Under the pieces are notes generated by a model, which saw nothing but the letters and a program-made list of their open reading frames with translations, ran no database searches and had not been told where the DNA came from. Made by a program: the position numbers and the translations under genes. Below, piece after piece: positions 43,301 to 50,754 of a stretch of DNA of 50,754 bases. The stretch comes from Granulosicoccus sp. (GTDB lineage Bacteria > Pseudomonadota > Gammaproteobacteria > Granulosicoccales > Granulosicoccaceae), in NCBI GenBank assembly GCA_013002205.1, contig JABDKN010000288.1, positions 1 to 50,754 on the forward strand. The letters run 5' to 3'. How positions within the stretch are numbered: position 1 is the stretch's first letter; every line of letters starts with the position of its first letter.

Positions 43301-43495
43301 TGTGCCACCCTCTATGTTGTCCTTCATGCTGCCGGAGTAGTCGAGAACGAACAGGATGTTCGGTTTCTGCCTGGCGGCAATCTGCGCCGTGTAGACATCG
43401 ATGTCATCAGCATGAGCGGTCAGTGCCATAGAGGATGCCAGCGAGGCGCTCACGCAGAGTCGCCCGAATCTTGCTGATGCGGCAGTCTTGTTCAT
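40337..43495 (-). CDS. pilY1: PilY1-type pilus tip adhesin/assembly protein
   Basis: Exported protein of 1052 residues linked to type IV pili. The signal peptide is cut near ALTAHAD (24-30). A von Willebrand A domain follows with the metal site DYSGS (Asp52, Ser54, Ser56), extending to about 410, with cysteine-bearing inserts. The C-terminal part (about 560-1000) is a PilY1 beta-propeller with quinoprotein-like repeats; calcium-type loops are DINNDGIVNNNE and DSDGDSLADRLYVGD. PilY1 supports pilus extension, adhesion and surface sensing. No minor pilin genes are adjacent; instead pilU follows downstream. Confidence 0.9.
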   Translation of the reverse strand: MNKTAASARFGRLCVSASLASSMALTAHADDIDVYTAQIAARQKPNILFVLDYSGSMKDNIEGGTASKANPAKIDILKGAMETVLDDNLDRINAGIGSLYSTTTTGIRWPVSELNADASSVDPAIPAGKFTVRDIIGQQINERSAGGWTATVDALVEAAQYFRGEAVTHNDSSQTDSARHQPPVWNEADGRYSGGNSQAAIAASYSPSNAYAEEHELSYFCNDYSASGGPNFCENRLVSDCKVLDRDDRQGDGYENLENLWGNYQRCQYKRGIDWVGARYNSPITQTCQANTIVLISDGEPTRINDGASLRNLIGKGVGDCVDLSTGIFNKAAGERIDGNCGPEVLRSLSATDQNPDIPGSRVNTYTVGFSIDGPGQDYLTLLADAGNGSYFKADKPEELTAALSTIVDEVLGGSENFTQLSIDVDKANFSHDNRAFFNLFSPSVRRAWNGNLKGYFVNGDGLADINGMKATIATDQGEQFAEETQSFWSDSNDGNNVSEGGASEQLLSGTRNLYTYTGDAIPPNGAALAGVANNRLVSANDKISFAMMNLPEGSARRDSSLDWIQNAPMGDPLHSKSVSLDYGARQIVYVMTNQGLLHAIDASKPVDPANGDSSGGQELFAFMPGRLLPNLPMLEENRNTGSHIYGLDGQITRWHTDINNDGIVNNNEKVLLILGMRRGGEAYFALDVSNPDSPRLEWILDSSNPDFPALAQSWSRMSLINVRDGAASRRVLAFGAGYDAAVLDSATGPVTSRGNGIYMVDEDGKLLWKVDSADHASMRYAIASDLTVIDSDGDSLADRLYVGDVGGQLWRVDFEDINTRPDVTLLADLDDKHHQPFFYPPSVAFNRSSSGDYLSVSLGSGNRTNPLQTGVQNHLFMIRDRNLDKGAPEDGFTTVLAKELFDATSDSISSDDADEARKAQKQLDTAPGWKVALAPDEKALSGLVTFEGKLLGTTFQADAQTEPGACGFDTTGRFYMMDVENAAATDMLGSNLSEADEGGHLTRVLKLRSSGIPSSPVIIFPKGSGNVQVYVDKEAVSLMSQKLARVYWHAR

Positions 43496-43709
43496 GCGTC
43501 CACAGTCTCCGAAAGTGTTTGCGTGCTCGCCCGTAAGTTCTGCTATCGCCTGCGTCGACGACGGTGCAGGGAAAAACAGGGCTTATCGAGCATAAGGCGG
43601 CCGTGCAGTGGGCAGGCTTTAGACACGCTCTGGCGCTCTGGGCCAGCGGTAGTTCACAGGCCGTCAGTTTTGTGGATCAGTCGAGATTCTGGTCGGTGAA
43701 TTCGTCGAG

Positions 43710-44594
43710 TCAACGGGGTGCGCGGATTCCGCTGGGGGCGTTTTCGTGGGCGTTACGAATGGCGATGATGGTGACTCCGAGCAGCGTCAGCGCACCTCCG
43801 CTGGCGATCTTCAGGGTCAGTGCGTCGTTGAGCAGGACGATGCCGAAACCGATGGCAAATACCGTGGACAGGGTAATGAACGGGGCCACCCGGTTGATCG
43901 GATAGCGCTGCAGCAGAAAGTACAACAGTCCATGCCCGATGATCGTGGCACCCACGGCAGAGTAGGCGGCCGTCCAGTAGTCCTGGAGGGGAATGTGCCT
44001 AAGCTCGGCCCACTGTGGCTGTTCGATGAACAGGGTAATGATGCCCATCGAGAACGTCGCGTACAGGGCAATCCAGGCCTGCAGGTTGAACACACCCACG
44101 CCTTCCAGTTGACGCATGAGGATGGTCGCCGCGGCCATGGCCGCTGAGGCAGTGGCGGTCAGCAGCAGGGCGGTCAGATGCTCGGGTCCGACCGGCTCGA
44201 AACCGATCAGGATAACGCCGGCAAACGAGGTGGCAATGGCGGCTGCACGCGTGATACCGATGCGTTCGCCGAGAAAGGCGATGGCCAGGAGCGTGGAAAA
44301 CGGTACGGTGAGTTGCGCGGTAATGGCTACCGCTGAGAGTGATCCTGCCAGATGGATGCCATAGAACATGAAGGCATAGTGGCCTATGCCCATGCACAGC
44401 CCGATGGACATGATGCGCAGCATCTGAGTGCGAACGGGTCGCAGAAAGACCGCCAGCAACAGCAACACGATGGCAAACCGGAGTGTGATGAACAGCAGGG
44501 GTCCAAACGTCGCCGTGCCGGCTTTGCCTGCCACGAAGTTGAATCCCCACAAAGCATTGATGGCGATAAGGAGCAGTAAATGGGTGCGAGTCAC
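43710..44594 (-). CDS. EamA/DMT-family transporter
   Basis: Inner-membrane exporter of 294 residues with ten predicted helices in two EamA halves. The chosen start is GTG giving MTRTHLLLLIAINALWGFNF; longer readings run into unlikely sequence. Recognisable parts are AINALWGFNFVAGKAG, LRFAIVLLLLAVF, YGIHLAGSLSAVAITAQLTVPFSTLLAIAFLGERIG and the second half from about 155. Drug/metabolite exporters move small metabolites out by proton exchange; the substrate is not inferable. It is divergent from the AEC transporter gene. Confidence 0.87.
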   Translation of the reverse strand: MTRTHLLLLIAINALWGFNFVAGKAGTATFGPLLFITLRFAIVLLLLAVFLRPVRTQMLRIMSIGLCMGIGHYAFMFYGIHLAGSLSAVAITAQLTVPFSTLLAIAFLGERIGITRAAAIATSFAGVILIGFEPVGPEHLTALLLTATASAAMAAATILMRQLEGVGVFNLQAWIALYATFSMGIITLFIEQPQWAELRHIPLQDYWTAAYSAVGATIIGHGLLYFLLQRYPINRVAPFITLSTVFAIGFGIVLLNDALTLKIASGGALTLLGVTIIAIRNAHENAPSGIRAPR

Positions 44595-44725
44595 GGAGTC
44601 AGTACCATGGAGTTGCGGATGATTTGCCGAACGCCTGGCATGCGGTTGGGTGTACCGGGCTCGTCCACAACGCAGAGCCGCCCAGTATACTCGCCACTCC
44701 AGAGCCCGCCTTGAATCCCGTTGCC

Positions 44726-45607
44726 GTGAGCAGTCTAGTTCTTCAGATAGCCAACATACTGGCACCGGGAATGCTGTTGGCTATTGTGGGCCTGATCTGG
44801 CAGCGCAGGGGCCCTCGTTTTCCGGTTGAATTCATCACAACGCTTGTGCTCAATGTGTGCATGCCGGCGCTGCTGTTTCGTACTCTGGCTACCTCCGAGG
44901 TACCCATCGCCTCCCTTGGCCGGATGGCCCTGGCTACCCTGGTAATGCACGTGCTCTTCACGGCAGTGGCCATCCTCATGCTCAGACTGGCGGACAAGGA
45001 TTGGCGACTGTGTATCGCTCACGTGGTGGGCAATACGGGCAACCTCGGTTTGCCTGTGTGTTTTCTGGCCTTTGGCGATGAGGGACTGGCTTATGCGATG
45101 ACCTTTTTTGCCGTTCAGTGTGTGCTGTTGTTCAGTATCGGCGATGCGATATTCGCAGGCAGTGCCAGTGTGTCGCGTGCGCTGCGTTCTCCGATCCTGC
45201 ACGCGGTGTGGCTCGGCGTCGTCGTGCGGTATTACGCATGGTCGATGCCGGAGATCGTCCTGCAGACCACGATGTTGCTGGGGCAGGTCGTCATTCCCCT
45301 GATGCTGATTACACTGGGCGTCAGTCTGGCAGGCATGCGCGCGGCGCAATTGCCCTCGAGCATACTGTGGTCCGGCATCCGTACCCTCACGGCGGCCATG
45401 ATCGGCTATGCCATCACCGTGCTCATGGGACTCGAGGGTGTGGCTCGCGGCGTACTGATTCTGCAGACCGTGGCACCGGTTGCCGTATTCAACTACCTGT
45501 TGGCGCTACGGCACGGCCGCGACAGCAGCGAGGTATCGGGTCTGATTCTGGTGACGCACCTGAGCGCCATCGTCTATCTGCCGGTTGTACTGGCCGTACT
45601 GCTCTGA
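44726..45607 (+). CDS. AEC-family (auxin efflux carrier) transporter
   Basis: Inner-membrane carrier of about 293 residues with ten helices. The GTG chosen gives MSSLVLQIANILAPGMLLAIVG, the usual opening of the family; a TTG five codons upstream is possible. Central features are the VVGNTGNLGLPVCFLAFGDEGL region, with the conserved N-x-G-N-L-G-x-P, and LMLITLGVSLAG near 220. Such carriers export or import weak organic acids. It is tail-to-tail with gnd, 112 bases apart. Confidence 0.85.
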   Translation: MSSLVLQIANILAPGMLLAIVGLIWQRRGPRFPVEFITTLVLNVCMPALLFRTLATSEVPIASLGRMALATLVMHVLFTAVAILMLRLADKDWRLCIAHVVGNTGNLGLPVCFLAFGDEGLAYAMTFFAVQCVLLFSIGDAIFAGSASVSRALRSPILHAVWLGVVVRYYAWSMPEIVLQTTMLLGQVVIPLMLITLGVSLAGMRAAQLPSSILWSGIRTLTAAMIGYAITVLMGLEGVARGVLILQTVAPVAVFNYLLALRHGRDSSEVSGLILVTHLSAIVYLPVVLAVLL

Positions 45608-45666
45608 GAGCTTGGGTGAGCTGCGCCGCGCCAAGGCGCCGAGTTCAGTGCAGGTGCACAATTCTG

Positions 45667-45690
45667 CGTGCCAGTTGCCGTGCCAGTTGC
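45667..45690. repeat. 12-base tandem duplication between convergent genes
   Basis: cgtgccagttgc is repeated twice in direct succession in the 112-base gap between the AEC and gnd genes. The gap also has a small gcgcc/ggcgc stem at about 45628-45641, which may act as a weak terminator. Confidence 0.7.
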
Positions 45691-45719
45691 CGTGTCGGTC
45701 ACTACACGGCCAGTCCACT

Positions 45720-47168
45720 TCAGGCGTCGTAGCTACTGCTGGAGACCGTAGAGCCGCTGCCGATCCAGTCGGTATGATGCCAACTGTCATCGCCCCCGAG
45801 ACGCTGGTAGGTGTGTGCACCAAAATAGTCTCTCTGTGCCTGTAGCAGGTTGGCTGGCAGACGGGCACATCGATAGCCGTCGTAGAAAGACAGGGCTGAA
45901 CTCAGTGCCGGCACTGGAATTCCGCGACTGACAGCCTCACTGACGATACGCCGCCAGCTCTCCTGAGTTTCGTGAATACGGTCGCGGAAAAAGTCATCGA
46001 GCAACAGGTTGTCCAGTTCGGGCGACTTGTCATAGGCCGCCTTGATGTCATCGAGGAATGCGGAGCGGATGATGCACCCTCCCCGCCACATCTGCGCAAT
46101 GGCCCCGTACTGCAGGTCCCAGCCGTATTCCTCGGCGGCTGCGCGCATCAGCATATAGCCCTGCGTGTAAGAGATGATCTTTGCCGCGTACAGAGCCTGA
46201 CCCAGTGCCTCTATCCAGGCATCTGCCAATTCGGCAGGTGCATTTGACGGACCCTTGAGTATGGCTGACGCTGCCACCCGTTCATCTTTCAGGGCGGACA
46301 GCGCACGTGCAAAGACCGCCTCGCCGATGAGTGTCAGCGGAATACCCAGTTCCAGCGCATTGATGCCGGTCCATTTCCCCGTACCCTTCTGTCCGGCCTT
46401 GTCCATGATGGTATCGACCACGTAGGTATCACCGTCCCTGAAGCCCAGGATATCCGCGGTTATCTCTATCAGGTAACTGTCCAGATATCCCTGGTTCCAT
46501 TGCGCAAAGGTCGCCTGCATGGCCGCATTGTCCAGGCCCAAAGCACTTTGCATGAAATGATAGGCTTCGCAGATGAGCTGCATGTCACCGTATTCGATGC
46601 CGTTGTGGATCATCTTCACATAGTGACCGGCACCACCGTCACCAACCCAGTCGCAACAGGGTTCCCCGGCATCGGTTTTCGCGGCGATGGACTGGAATAT
46701 GGGTTTCAGGTGAGGCCAGGCTGCCTTGTGACCGCCGGGCATCAGCGACGGACCGTGGCGTGCACCTTCCTCACCGCCGGATACGCCGCTGCCGACGAAC
46801 AGTAGTCCCTGCGCACCGAGTGAGCTGGCACGTCGCTCGGAATCCTCGAAATTGGAGTTGCCCCCGTCGATGATGATGTCGCCCTTATCCAGCAAGGGTA
46901 CGAGTTCATCGATGACCGTATCCACGGCCGGGCCGGCCTTGACCATCAACATGATCTTGCGCGGCGTGCTCAGCGCAGCGACAAGTTCCTGCAGGGTGCC
47001 GGCTCCGGTGATCTGGGTGTTTCTGGCCGGTCCATCGAGAAAAGCGTCCGTTTTCTCAGCGCTGCGGTTGTAGGCGATCACCCGGAAGCCATGATCGTTC
47101 ATGTTCAGGATGAGGTTCTGCCCCATGACAGCCAGTCCGATGACGGCAATATCCGCTGATGCGCTCAC
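45720..47168 (-). CDS. gnd: 6-phosphogluconate dehydrogenase, decarboxylating
   Basis: Cytoplasmic enzyme of 482 residues that converts 6-phosphogluconate and NADP to ribulose 5-phosphate, CO2 and NADPH. It starts at GTG after AGGAG. The nucleotide fold begins IAVIGLAVMGQNLILNM, with AYNRSAEKTD after it; the substrate region has GSGVSGGEEGARHGPSLMPGG, KMIHNGIEYGDMQ and the C-terminal tail of the long E. coli-type form. It closes the sugar-acid operon, consuming the product of gluconokinase. Confidence 0.96.
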   Translation of the reverse strand: MSASADIAVIGLAVMGQNLILNMNDHGFRVIAYNRSAEKTDAFLDGPARNTQITGAGTLQELVAALSTPRKIMLMVKAGPAVDTVIDELVPLLDKGDIIIDGGNSNFEDSERRASSLGAQGLLFVGSGVSGGEEGARHGPSLMPGGHKAAWPHLKPIFQSIAAKTDAGEPCCDWVGDGGAGHYVKMIHNGIEYGDMQLICEAYHFMQSALGLDNAAMQATFAQWNQGYLDSYLIEITADILGFRDGDTYVVDTIMDKAGQKGTGKWTGINALELGIPLTLIGEAVFARALSALKDERVAASAILKGPSNAPAELADAWIEALGQALYAAKIISYTQGYMLMRAAAEEYGWDLQYGAIAQMWRGGCIIRSAFLDDIKAAYDKSPELDNLLLDDFFRDRIHETQESWRRIVSEAVSRGIPVPALSSALSFYDGYRCARLPANLLQAQRDYFGAHTYQRLGGDDSWHHTDWIGSGSTVSSSSYDA

Positions 47169-47242
47169 AGTGTGCTCCTGTCTTCACGGCCGTGAAGGCC
47201 GGTGTATGCGTCGGGTTCAGGTGACATGCGCGTACCTGAACG

Positions 47243-48184
47243 TTAGCTGACGGGGGTCAGCAGGGATTGTTCATTGAAGTATGCGGCCAGATTGTCCAGT
47301 ACCAGCTTGCCCATTGCTTCCCGAGTCTCCCAGGTGCCACTGGCGTTATGCGGTTGTAGGACGACATTGTCCAGCGCCAGCAGTGCCGAGGGAACCGAGG
47401 GCTCATGTGCGAACACATCCAGTCCCGCACCGGCAATGACGCCATCGCGCAGACAGCTTACCAATTCGGGTTCATCGACCAGCGTACCGCGCGATACATT
47501 GATCAGGTAGCCATCCGAACCCAGTGCCCTGAGTACGGCCGCGTTTACCGAGCCATTGGTATCCGGGGTCGCGGCGGCGGTGATGAACAGGTAATCCACG
47601 GCAGCTGCCAGTTCCTCAAGGGAGGCGATGAAGCGGTGGCTGGAGTCACTGCGGGGGCTGCGATTGCAGTAACTGACCGGCATGCCGAACCCTTCCAGGC
47701 GTCGTGCCAGTGCCAGGCCGATACTGCCCATGCCGTAGATGCCTGCCCGTTTTCCCATCACCCGGCGGGTCAGCGGCATGGCACCATCCACGGGCCAGCG
47801 GCCTGCGCGAACATACTGGTCACCGACCACCAGTTGCCGTGACACGGCCAGCGCCAGCGCCACCGCCATGTCCGCGACATCGTCGCTGAGTACATCCGGT
47901 GTATTGGACACGGCGATACCGTGCTGGCGGCAGTAGTCCAGATCGACCGCATCCACACCGACGCCGAATACGGACACGATACCTGCACGGGGCAGTTTTT
48001 CCAGTACGGCCGCTTCAACACCGCGGCCACCATCGGTGACCACGCCGGTGCAGTCACCGCCGATGTCGTTCAGCAGCGCAGCGGTGTCCGCTGCCTCCCA
48101 GTAGCGATGCACCTGGTATGAAGAATCAAGTGCGGCCATGATCGACGGGAGCAAAGGGCCCATCAGTAACAGGGTGTGACTCAT
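47243..48184 (-). CDS. D-2-hydroxyacid dehydrogenase (2-ketogluconate/glyoxylate reductase type)
   Basis: NAD(P)-dependent reductase of 313 residues. The Rossmann motif is GMGSIGLALARRLEGFG (about 150-166) with YCNRSPR ending the next strand. Catalytic residues are visible: Arg in INVSRGTLVDE, Glu in FAHEPSVPSALL, and His in LQPHNASGT. It fits GhrB-like enzymes that reduce 2-keto acids such as 2-ketogluconate. Placed between idnO-like and gnd genes, it may reduce 2-ketogluconate to gluconate, letting the operon take in both keto forms. The substrate is inferred from neighbours only. Confidence 0.85.
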   Translation of the reverse strand: MSHTLLLMGPLLPSIMAALDSSYQVHRYWEAADTAALLNDIGGDCTGVVTDGGRGVEAAVLEKLPRAGIVSVFGVGVDAVDLDYCRQHGIAVSNTPDVLSDDVADMAVALALAVSRQLVVGDQYVRAGRWPVDGAMPLTRRVMGKRAGIYGMGSIGLALARRLEGFGMPVSYCNRSPRSDSSHRFIASLEELAAAVDYLFITAAATPDTNGSVNAAVLRALGSDGYLINVSRGTLVDEPELVSCLRDGVIAGAGLDVFAHEPSVPSALLALDNVVLQPHNASGTWETREAMGKLVLDNLAAYFNEQSLLTPVS

Positions 48185-48285
48185 GAAGGTTCTCTGTAAA
48201 GTGTGTACGGCAGGTAAGCCTGGCCAGTGTACCGAGTCCTGCGCAGCAGATTAAACGGATTCGGCGTGTCATGCAGGGTCCGGGA

Positions 48286-49053
48286 CTAGACGACGGCAGA
48301 CATCCCGCCATCGACATACAGGATATGGCCGTTGACAAAGCTGGACGCCGGTGAGGCCAGGAACACCGCAGCACCTATCAGTTCCTCAACCTCTCCCCAG
48401 CGTCCTGCCGGTGTACGTTTGCACAACCATTCGCTGAACGCGTCATCCTCCACCAGGGCTGCGGTCAGTTCAGTGGCAAAGTAACCGGGACCCAGACCGT
48501 TGACCTGAACGTTGAACGGCGCCCACTCGGCACACATGTTCTTGGTCAGCATCTTCACACCACCCTTCGAGGCCGCGTAGGGGGCAATGGTGGGCCTGCC
48601 CAGTTCACTCTGGATCGAGCAGGTGTTGATGATCTTGCCGCGCTTTCTGTCCACCATGTGTCGTGCCACGGCACGGGAGACGCGGAACACGGAGGCAAGA
48701 TTGCAGTTCATGACCTCCTCCCAGGTTGCATCATCACATTCGAGCAGCGGTGTCCGGCGCTGGATACCTGCATTGTTGACAAGTATATCGATTGGCACGC
48801 TGGAGCTTTCCAGATCCGCTATGGCGGCATCGATGGCACTGCTGTCCGTAACGTCGAAAGCCTTGCCCACGGCGTCGAGTCCGTTGTCGCGGAACTCGGC
48901 AACGCATTCCTCGACGGTGCGCTCATTGAGGCCATTGATGATGACGGTGGCACCGGCCTCGGCCAGACCCCGGGCAAGGTGCTTGCCAATTCCCCGGCTG
49001 GAGCCGGTCAGCAGGGCAATATTGCCGCTGAGATCGAACAGGTTCTTGCTCAT
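48286..49053 (-). CDS. idnO: gluconate 5-dehydrogenase / 5-ketogluconate reductase (SDR family)
   Basis: Short-chain dehydrogenase of 255 residues. The cofactor motif is TGSSRGIGKHLA (about 16-27), NNAG is near 92, and the catalytic Ser-Tyr-Lys lie in NTCSIQSELGRPTIAPYAASKGG split over the active site, with Tyr and Lys in YAASK. The C-terminal GAAVFLASPASSFVNGHILYVDGG is typical. In the idonate pathway this enzyme reduces 5-keto-D-gluconate to D-gluconate. It lies just downstream of the idonate dehydrogenase gene, 34 bases apart, which supports the call. Confidence 0.88.
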   Translation of the reverse strand: MSKNLFDLSGNIALLTGSSRGIGKHLARGLAEAGATVIINGLNERTVEECVAEFRDNGLDAVGKAFDVTDSSAIDAAIADLESSSVPIDILVNNAGIQRRTPLLECDDATWEEVMNCNLASVFRVSRAVARHMVDRKRGKIINTCSIQSELGRPTIAPYAASKGGVKMLTKNMCAEWAPFNVQVNGLGPGYFATELTAALVEDDAFSEWLCKRTPAGRWGEVEELIGAAVFLASPASSFVNGHILYVDGGMSAVV

Positions 49054-49087
49054 GGGTGGTGGAGATCCTCGTGTATGACAGGGGGGG

Positions 49088-50137
49088 TCAGAGTGAATCG
49101 AACCGCAACTGGATTTTCATGTGCCGGCTGCGGTCGGTTGCCGCGGCGAAGGCTGCATCGGCATCCGAGAATGCATAGACACCGGTCAGCAGGGACGAGA
49201 CGTCGAGCCGTTGATTGACCAGCGCGTCCACGGCGATATCGAACTCTTCATGGAAGCGGAACGTACCGTGCAGCGACAGCTCTTTTGACAGCAGTTTGTT
49301 CACCAGCGCAGGCGTCTCCCCCGGAGGCATCAATCCGGTCTGTACGATCGTGCCGCGAGGTCGCACGGCATTCATGCAACTCTGCAACGCCAGTGGATTG
49401 CCTGAACATTCGAATGCTGCATCAAAATGTCCGCGTGCGGATTCGTACCGGGCAAGCCGCGCCTGATCCGTGCGAATGTTGATGATTTCATCGGCACCCA
49501 GCCCAGAGGCTGCGTGCAGCACGGTATCCTCCATATCGGTGGCCGTGATGTGGCGCACCCCGGCCAGGCGGGCAGCCTGGATGGTCAGGCAGCCGATGGG
49601 GCCGCAGCCGGTAACCAGAATCGATTTGTGAGTCAGGCGGCAGGCCCGGTTGACGGCATGCAGGCAGATCGCCAGTGGTTCGGCAAACGCGGCTATCGAC
49701 AGATCGAAACCGTCTGGCAGGCCCACGCATTGCCGTCTGGGAACGACCAGCTCTTCGCGAAATCCACCCTGGATGTGGGGCATGACGGCGGCACTGCCGA
49801 AGAACACCATTTTTTCGCACAGATTGGTCTGGCCTGCCAGGCAATACTCGCAGCTCAGGCAGGGCAGGTTGGGGTTGATCGCGACCGGTTGACCGACGAC
49901 CAGATCGGTGACGCCGGAGCCTGTTTCGCGTACCGTACCGGCAATCTCGTGACCGAGTATCAGCGGCTCCCGAATCGAGAAGTTGCCGACCCTGCCTTCG
50001 TGATAATAATGGATGTCGGAACCGCAGATTCCACCCGTGGCGTATGCGACCCGGACTTCATTGGCATCCAGTTTGTCGACAGGGTCGATGTCGATCAGTC
50101 GAAGGTCCTTGGCGGCATGAATGGCACAGGCTTGCAT
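49088..50137 (-). CDS. idnD: L-idonate 5-dehydrogenase (zinc-dependent MDR)
   Basis: Zinc-dependent medium-chain dehydrogenase of 349 residues oxidising L-idonate to 5-ketogluconate with NAD(P). Catalytic zinc ligands are in GGICGSDIHYYHEG and LGHEIAGTV; a structural zinc site has the four cysteines of CLSCEYCLAGQTNLC. The cofactor fold is VTGCGPIGCLTIQAARLAG near 172. YHEGRVGNFSIREPLILGHE is a strong IdnD-type match. It sits between gluconokinase and idnO, the expected order for idonate use. No dedicated idonate permease gene is seen downstream within the cluster. Confidence 0.9.
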   Translation of the reverse strand: MQACAIHAAKDLRLIDIDPVDKLDANEVRVAYATGGICGSDIHYYHEGRVGNFSIREPLILGHEIAGTVRETGSGVTDLVVGQPVAINPNLPCLSCEYCLAGQTNLCEKMVFFGSAAVMPHIQGGFREELVVPRRQCVGLPDGFDLSIAAFAEPLAICLHAVNRACRLTHKSILVTGCGPIGCLTIQAARLAGVRHITATDMEDTVLHAASGLGADEIINIRTDQARLARYESARGHFDAAFECSGNPLALQSCMNAVRPRGTIVQTGLMPPGETPALVNKLLSKELSLHGTFRFHEEFDIAVDALVNQRLDVSSLLTGVYAFSDADAAFAAATDRSRHMKIQLRFDSL

Positions 50138-50160
50138 GGTCTGTCAGTCCTGGTAGCGGT

Positions 50161-50742
50161 TCAACGAAAGCACTGCTCGGAAGGCTGCGGCAGGAACCCT
50201 TGAGCCCGTAGCGTTTCCACAGCATGAGCTGAAATGGTCGGTATGTCATCATCTATGTCGACGGTGACGACGTTGTCCTCGGAGCGCGGATCCTCGAGGG
50301 CGGCAAACTGGCTCTCCAGCAGCGCTTCCGGCATGAAGTGACCTTTACGTTGATGCATACGTGAGGCAATCAGGTCGCGTGAGCCGTGCAGATACACATA
50401 CACCACGGAGCCGGCCGTGTTCAGGATCTGGCGATAGCGCTGCTTGAGGGCCGAGCAGGCAATCACACAGAGGCCGTACTCACGTGCATGAATGCGCGCA
50501 TAATGCGCAACCTCCGCCAGCCAGGGCTGGCGGTCTGCGTCGCTCAGTGGAACGCCGGCTGCCATTTTCTCGATATTTCCGGCAGGGTGAAGCTCGTCGC
50601 CATCCTTGAAGTGCGCCTGCAGGTCGGCGGCCAGTTGCCTGGCCACCGTGGATTTGCCGCAGCCACTCACACCCATCACCACGATAATCCCGGGATCTGC
50701 AACGCGGGCGGGCTGCGCCCCTGTGGGTTCAGTGTCGCTCAT
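50161..50742 (-). CDS. gntK: gluconokinase
   Basis: Cytoplasmic kinase of 193 residues phosphorylating D-gluconate to 6-phosphogluconate. The P-loop is GVSGCGKST (24-32), followed by ADLQAHFKDGDELHPAGNIEKMAAG, the gluconokinase substrate loop, then YGLCVIACSALKQRYRQIL and the KGHFMPEALLESQFAALE region. About 15 extra residues precede the first strand. It is the first gene on this strand of the idonate/gluconate cluster seen here; the window ends 12 bases upstream of its ATG, so its promoter is not visible. Confidence 0.93.
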   Translation of the reverse strand: MSDTEPTGAQPARVADPGIIVVMGVSGCGKSTVARQLAADLQAHFKDGDELHPAGNIEKMAAGVPLSDADRQPWLAEVAHYARIHAREYGLCVIACSALKQRYRQILNTAGSVVYVYLHGSRDLIASRMHQRKGHFMPEALLESQFAALEDPRSEDNVVTVDIDDDIPTISAHAVETLRAQGFLPQPSEQCFR

Positions 50743-50754
50743 CAGCCTGAGGAG

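Overview
The window reads as a chromosomal segment of a GC-rich, free-living Gammaproteobacterium. The main evidence is the block engB, cytochrome c4, dsbA (25849-28112), an order I know from Pseudomonas-type genomes. PilU/PilY1 type IV pilus genes, a CsdA-type helicase, TrpS and a decarboxylating Gnd agree with this. Periplasmic c-type and b561-type cytochromes and many secreted or outer-membrane proteins suggest a respiring, probably aquatic organism. A genus cannot be fixed by eye. I see no rRNA, tRNA, CRISPR array, transposase, integrase or phage gene, so most of the window looks like ordinary chromosome with a few accessory clusters.

Layout. 1-7756: housekeeping and nucleic-acid genes (SRAP, CsdA/DeaD helicase, EVE protein, YHS protein, OmpA-like protein, trpS, asparaginase II). 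7746-9640: a small membrane protein translationally coupled to a secreted caspase-fold (clan CD) peptidase with an EF-hand-like loop. 9989-11994: phosphate acetyltransferase, and divergently an HTH regulator fused to a periplasmic-binding-protein-like sensor. 12032-14082: a TlpA-like thioredoxin, a tiny DUF4266-type lipoprotein with a Gly/Cys tail, and a DUF3570-type outer-membrane protein. 14117-15230: the 3' half of a cytochrome b561 gene abutting an orphan tungstate-binding protein gene. 15460-19605: CHRD/fibronectin protein, outer-membrane barrel, a lipoprotein with glycine at every seventh residue, and a cytochrome b561/cytochrome c' pair. 19766-25656: GMC oxidoreductase with divergent IclR regulator, then hisC, an outer-membrane protein, an MPPED2-like phosphoesterase and a secreted protein, packed with overlapping ends. 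25849-28112: dsbA, cytochrome c4, engB. 28542-33862: a complete five-gene branched-chain-amino-acid-type ABC importer whose binding protein carries a Tat signal. 33872-38733: a YhaN/YhaO-like (SbcCD-related) ATPase/nuclease pair. 38815-43495: pilU and pilY1. 43710-45607: EamA and AEC transporters. 45720-50742: an idonate/gluconate catabolic operon (gluconokinase, idonate dehydrogenase, 5-ketogluconate reductase, a 2-hydroxyacid dehydrogenase and Gnd).

How genes work together. The sugar-acid operon would convert L-idonate through 5-ketogluconate to gluconate, phosphorylate it and oxidise it to ribulose 5-phosphate. The importer genes are consecutive and partly overlapping, with a leader of competing hairpins upstream and a stem-loop between binding protein and permease. 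The least explained material lies at 7746-9640 and 11110-19731: a coupled protease/membrane pair, a cassette of thioredoxin, Cys-tailed lipoprotein and barrel without an obvious flavin transferase, a truncated cytochrome, an orphan tungstate-binding protein near a binding-protein-type regulator, and several unassigned operator-like repeats.
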